From Desulfobacteraceae bacterium (GTDB taxonomy: Bacteria; Desulfobacterota; Desulfobacteria; Desulfobacterales; UBA11574), in NCBI GenBank assembly GCA_029857875.1, contig JAOUGB010000109.1, positions 1 through 7,205 of the forward strand: 7,205 nucleotides of DNA, in the 5' to 3' direction. The notes under the pieces are model-generated. The model had not been told where the DNA came from. It saw only the letters and a program-made list of their open reading frames with translations, and did not search any database. Below, piece by piece: positions 5,249 to 7,205 of the stretch. Each line of letters starts with the position of its first letter. The stretch's first letter is position 1. Both the position numbers and the translations under genes were made by a program.

Positions 5249-7205
5249 CTATTTTTTATCATACAACGGTTGTACGTTCCAAATATCGGACGCATAATCC
5301 AAGATAGACCGGTCACTGGAAAACTTGCCCATATGCGCGGTATTTAGAATGGATCGCCGGGTCCATTCATCTTGATTTAAAAAGACGCGACCCACCTCTT
5401 CCTGGGCTGTTACATAAGACCGGTAATCGGCCAGCAACATATAGTAATCACCTTCATCGAGAAGCGTCCTGACAATCGGCGCAAACAGTCCGGGTTCATC
5501 AGGCGAAAAAAATCCAGATCCGATCATATCGAGAACCTTTTTCAGCTCCAGATCATTTTCCACATGCTTTTTGGGATCATAACCCCCGTTGCGCAGGGCC
5601 ACCACCTCTTCAGCCGTCAAGCCGAAGATGAAAATATTTTCCCGGCCCACTTCTTCCATGATTTCCACATTGGCGCCGTCCAGAGTGCCGATGGTGAGGG
5701 CCCCGTTGAGGGCCATTTTCATATTCCCTGTTCCTGAAGCTTCCATGCCTGCCGTGGAAATTTGTTCCGACACGTCCGCCGCCGGAATGATTTTTTCGGC
5801 CTGGGATACGCAGTAATTGGGAAGAAAAAGAACCCGGAGTTTTCCCCGAATTTCCGGGTCGTTGTTGACGACATCCGCTACGGAGCTGATGAGTTTGATG
5901 ATCCTTTTGGCCTGATAATAGGCAGGGGCGGCCTTGCCGGAAAAAATGACGGTACGAAAGACCCCGTCGGTCTGAGGATTTTCCCTGATGCGATGATACA
6001 GCGTGACCACGTGAAGCAGGTTGAGAAGCTGGCGTTTGTATTCATGCAGTCGCTTGACATGCACGTCGAACAGTGTTTCCGGATTTACGCCCAATCCGAT
6101 TTTGCGCAAAATATAGCGGGCAAGCCGTCTTTTGTTTTCTTGTTTTGTCTTGATCCAGGCCTTACGAAATTCAGGGTCGTCGGCATAGGGTATGAGCTTT
6201 TTGAGTTGCCTGAGATCGCAGATCCAGTCGAAACCGATGGCCGATGTAATCAGCCTGGAAAGAGACGGGTTTGCCTGATGCATCCATCGGCGCGGCGTGA
6301 TGCCGTTGGTGACGTTTCTGATTCGGTCTGGAAAAATTCGATCAAAATCTTTGAACAAGCCTTCTTTCAGAATCCGGGTATGAAGGTCGGCAACCCCGTT
6401 GACGGAATGACTCCCCACCAACGCCAGATGAGCCATGCGGACCTTTCGTACGGTTCCCTCCTGAATGAGGGAGAGTCGGGCCAAAAGATGCGGGTCGTCC
6501 GGAAAGCGTCTTCTGACGGCATCCAGGAAACGCTGGTTAATTTCGTATATAATTTCCAAATGTCTGGGTAAAAGTCTCCCGATCAGATCCACCGGCCAGG
6601 TTTCCAGTGCTTCCGGCATGACCGTATGATTGGTGTATGCAAACGTTTTTTCACAAATGCTCCAGGCGTCGTCCCATTCCAGGCCTTCATTGTCCATCAA
6701 TAGACGCATGAGTTCCGGAATGGCAATGGACGGATGGGTGTCGTTCAATTGAATGGCCACAAAACTTGAAAAATCGGAAAAAGACCGGTTCTGTTTCTTG
6801 TATCGTCTGATAATGTCATGCAGAGTAGCGGCAACAAAGAAATATTGCTGTTTGAGCCGGAGTTCCTTTCCGGATTCGGCCTCGTCACTGGGATAAAGCA
6901 CCTTGGATATGGTTTCGCTAAATACCTTGGCTTCAACGGCGCCGATGTAATCTCCCTGGTTGAAGTGTTTCAGGTTGAATTCCCGGCCGGATTTGGCGGC
7001 CCACAGCCGCATGTTGGTAACATAATCGTCGCCGTAACCGGGAATAAGAATGTCGCAGGCCATGGCCATTACGACTTCGCCGTCCACCCAGCGGTATCGA
7101 ATCCGCCCTTCTTGGTCGGTGTAGGATTCGGATCGGCCGTAGAACCGGATCTTCTGAAGATGCGACCGGCGCTGGATTTCCCAAGGATTTCCGCGCCGTC
7201 GCCAG
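5249..7205 (-). CDS. glgP: Glycogen/starch phosphorylase (GlgP), 5' end beyond the window
   Basis: This PLP-dependent enzyme removes glucose units from glycogen as glucose-1-phosphate in the cytosol. The frame is open to the right edge: 651 residues are visible, starting WRRGNPWEIQRRSH, a conserved family stretch. The GTG at 7087 is only an internal valine (WVDGEVVMAM), not the start. About 170-180 N-terminal residues are missing, judged against the usual length near 820-840, so N-terminal allosteric sites cannot be assessed. Family blocks follow in order: AIQLNDTHPSIAIPEL, YTNHTVMPEALETWP, NVTNGITPRRWMHQANP, KRLHEYKRQLLN, FSGKAAPAYYQAKRIIKLI, and EASGTGNMKMALNGALTIG, where the PLP-binding lysine is encoded at 5717-5719. 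GTLDGANVEI follows. The C-terminus (SILDYASDIWNV) looks complete. Codons are GC-rich compared with the genes at 2608-3885. The EAL-HDOD gene lies 74 nt downstream on the same strand. No other glycogen gene is visible, and maltodextrin as substrate remains possible. Confidence 0.95.
   Translation of the reverse strand, partial: WRRRGNPWEIQRRSHLQKIRFYGRSESYTDQEGRIRYRWVDGEVVMAMACDILIPGYGDDYVTNMRLWAAKSGREFNLKHFNQGDYIGAVEAKVFSETISKVLYPSDEAESGKELRLKQQYFFVAATLHDIIRRYKKQNRSFSDFSSFVAIQLNDTHPSIAIPELMRLLMDNEGLEWDDAWSICEKTFAYTNHTVMPEALETWPVDLIGRLLPRHLEIIYEINQRFLDAVRRRFPDDPHLLARLSLIQEGTVRKVRMAHLALVGSHSVNGVADLHTRILKEGLFKDFDRIFPDRIRNVTNGITPRRWMHQANPSLSRLITSAIGFDWICDLRQLKKLIPYADDPEFRKAWIKTKQENKRRLARYILRKIGLGVNPETLFDVHVKRLHEYKRQLLNLLHVVTLYHRIRENPQTDGVFRTVIFSGKAAPAYYQAKRIIKLISSVADVVNNDPEIRGKLRVLFLPNYCVSQAEKIIPAADVSEQISTAGMEASGTGNMKMALNGALTIGTLDGANVEIMEEVGRENIFIFGLTAEEVVALRNGGYDPKKHVENDLELKKVLDMIGSGFFSPDEPGLFAPIVRTLLDEGDYYMLLADYRSYVTAQEEVGRVFLNQDEWTRRSILNTAHMGKFSSDRSILDYASDIWNVQPLYDKK

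Noticed and set aside
5738..5752. Met in place of Thr in the AGTEASGTGNMK block of glycogen phosphorylase
   Set aside because: This position varies naturally; plant phosphorylases carry AGMEASG and E. coli MalP has Lys, so it is not evidence of an altered enzyme.
5762..6571. A 269-codon plus-strand open frame inside glgP
   Set aside because: It is opposite conserved glycogen phosphorylase motifs and has no recognisable domain of its own.
7085..7087. GTG as a possible glgP start codon
   Set aside because: The frame stays open for 39 more codons to the window edge, and these encode the conserved RGNPWEI and YRWVDGEV stretches, so the true start lies outside.
1..7205. CRISPR array, insertion sequence, toxin-antitoxin pair or defence operon
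   Set aside because: I looked for regularly spaced repeats, terminal inverted repeats, transposase or nuclease motifs and paired tiny genes, and saw none.

Overview
The window reads as an ordinary chromosomal segment of a Gram-negative bacterium, mostly central carbon and lipid metabolism plus signalling. I infer a Desulfobacterota-like (sulfate-reducer type) host from the style of the proteins and a short intergenic motif that I associate from memory with that group. This placement is tentative, because no rRNA or lineage-defining gene is present.

Left part, plus strand (1-2547): a cytosolic glycerophosphodiester phosphodiesterase is followed, after a 178-nt gap, by an FAD-dependent glycerol-3-phosphate dehydrogenase (GlpD). 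Together they would turn lipid-derived glycerophosphodiesters into glycerol-3-phosphate and then dihydroxyacetone phosphate, passing electrons to the quinone pool. The gap holds three copies of a CCTGAAT heptamer (two direct, one inverted) that could be a regulatory site. The first 70 bases may hold the end of another gene, but the frame cannot be settled.

Middle part, plus strand (2548-3908): an AT-rich stretch (sampled lines about 33% G+C, against 53-58% in sampled lines of the flanking genes) with two small genes, each with its own plausible promoter. One encodes a 95-residue protein with a C-terminal SEC-C zinc-binding motif. The other encodes a 267-residue, N-terminally membrane-anchored AsmA-like protein. 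Between them lies a short hairpin-forming motif that may be a dispersed repeat.

Right part, minus strand (3909-7205): a glycogen phosphorylase gene whose 5' end lies beyond the right edge is followed by a gene for a YuxH-type EAL-HDOD signalling protein. The EAL half has lost most catalytic residues, so it is expected to act as a regulator or scaffold and not as a cyclic-di-GMP phosphodiesterase. The AsmA-like gene and the EAL-HDOD gene converge with only 23 nt between their stop codons.

I saw no tRNA, rRNA, CRISPR array, insertion sequence, phage gene or recognisable defence system. The most unusual points are the degenerate EAL domain beside a glycogen gene, the AT-rich two-gene islet, and the repeats upstream of glpD.
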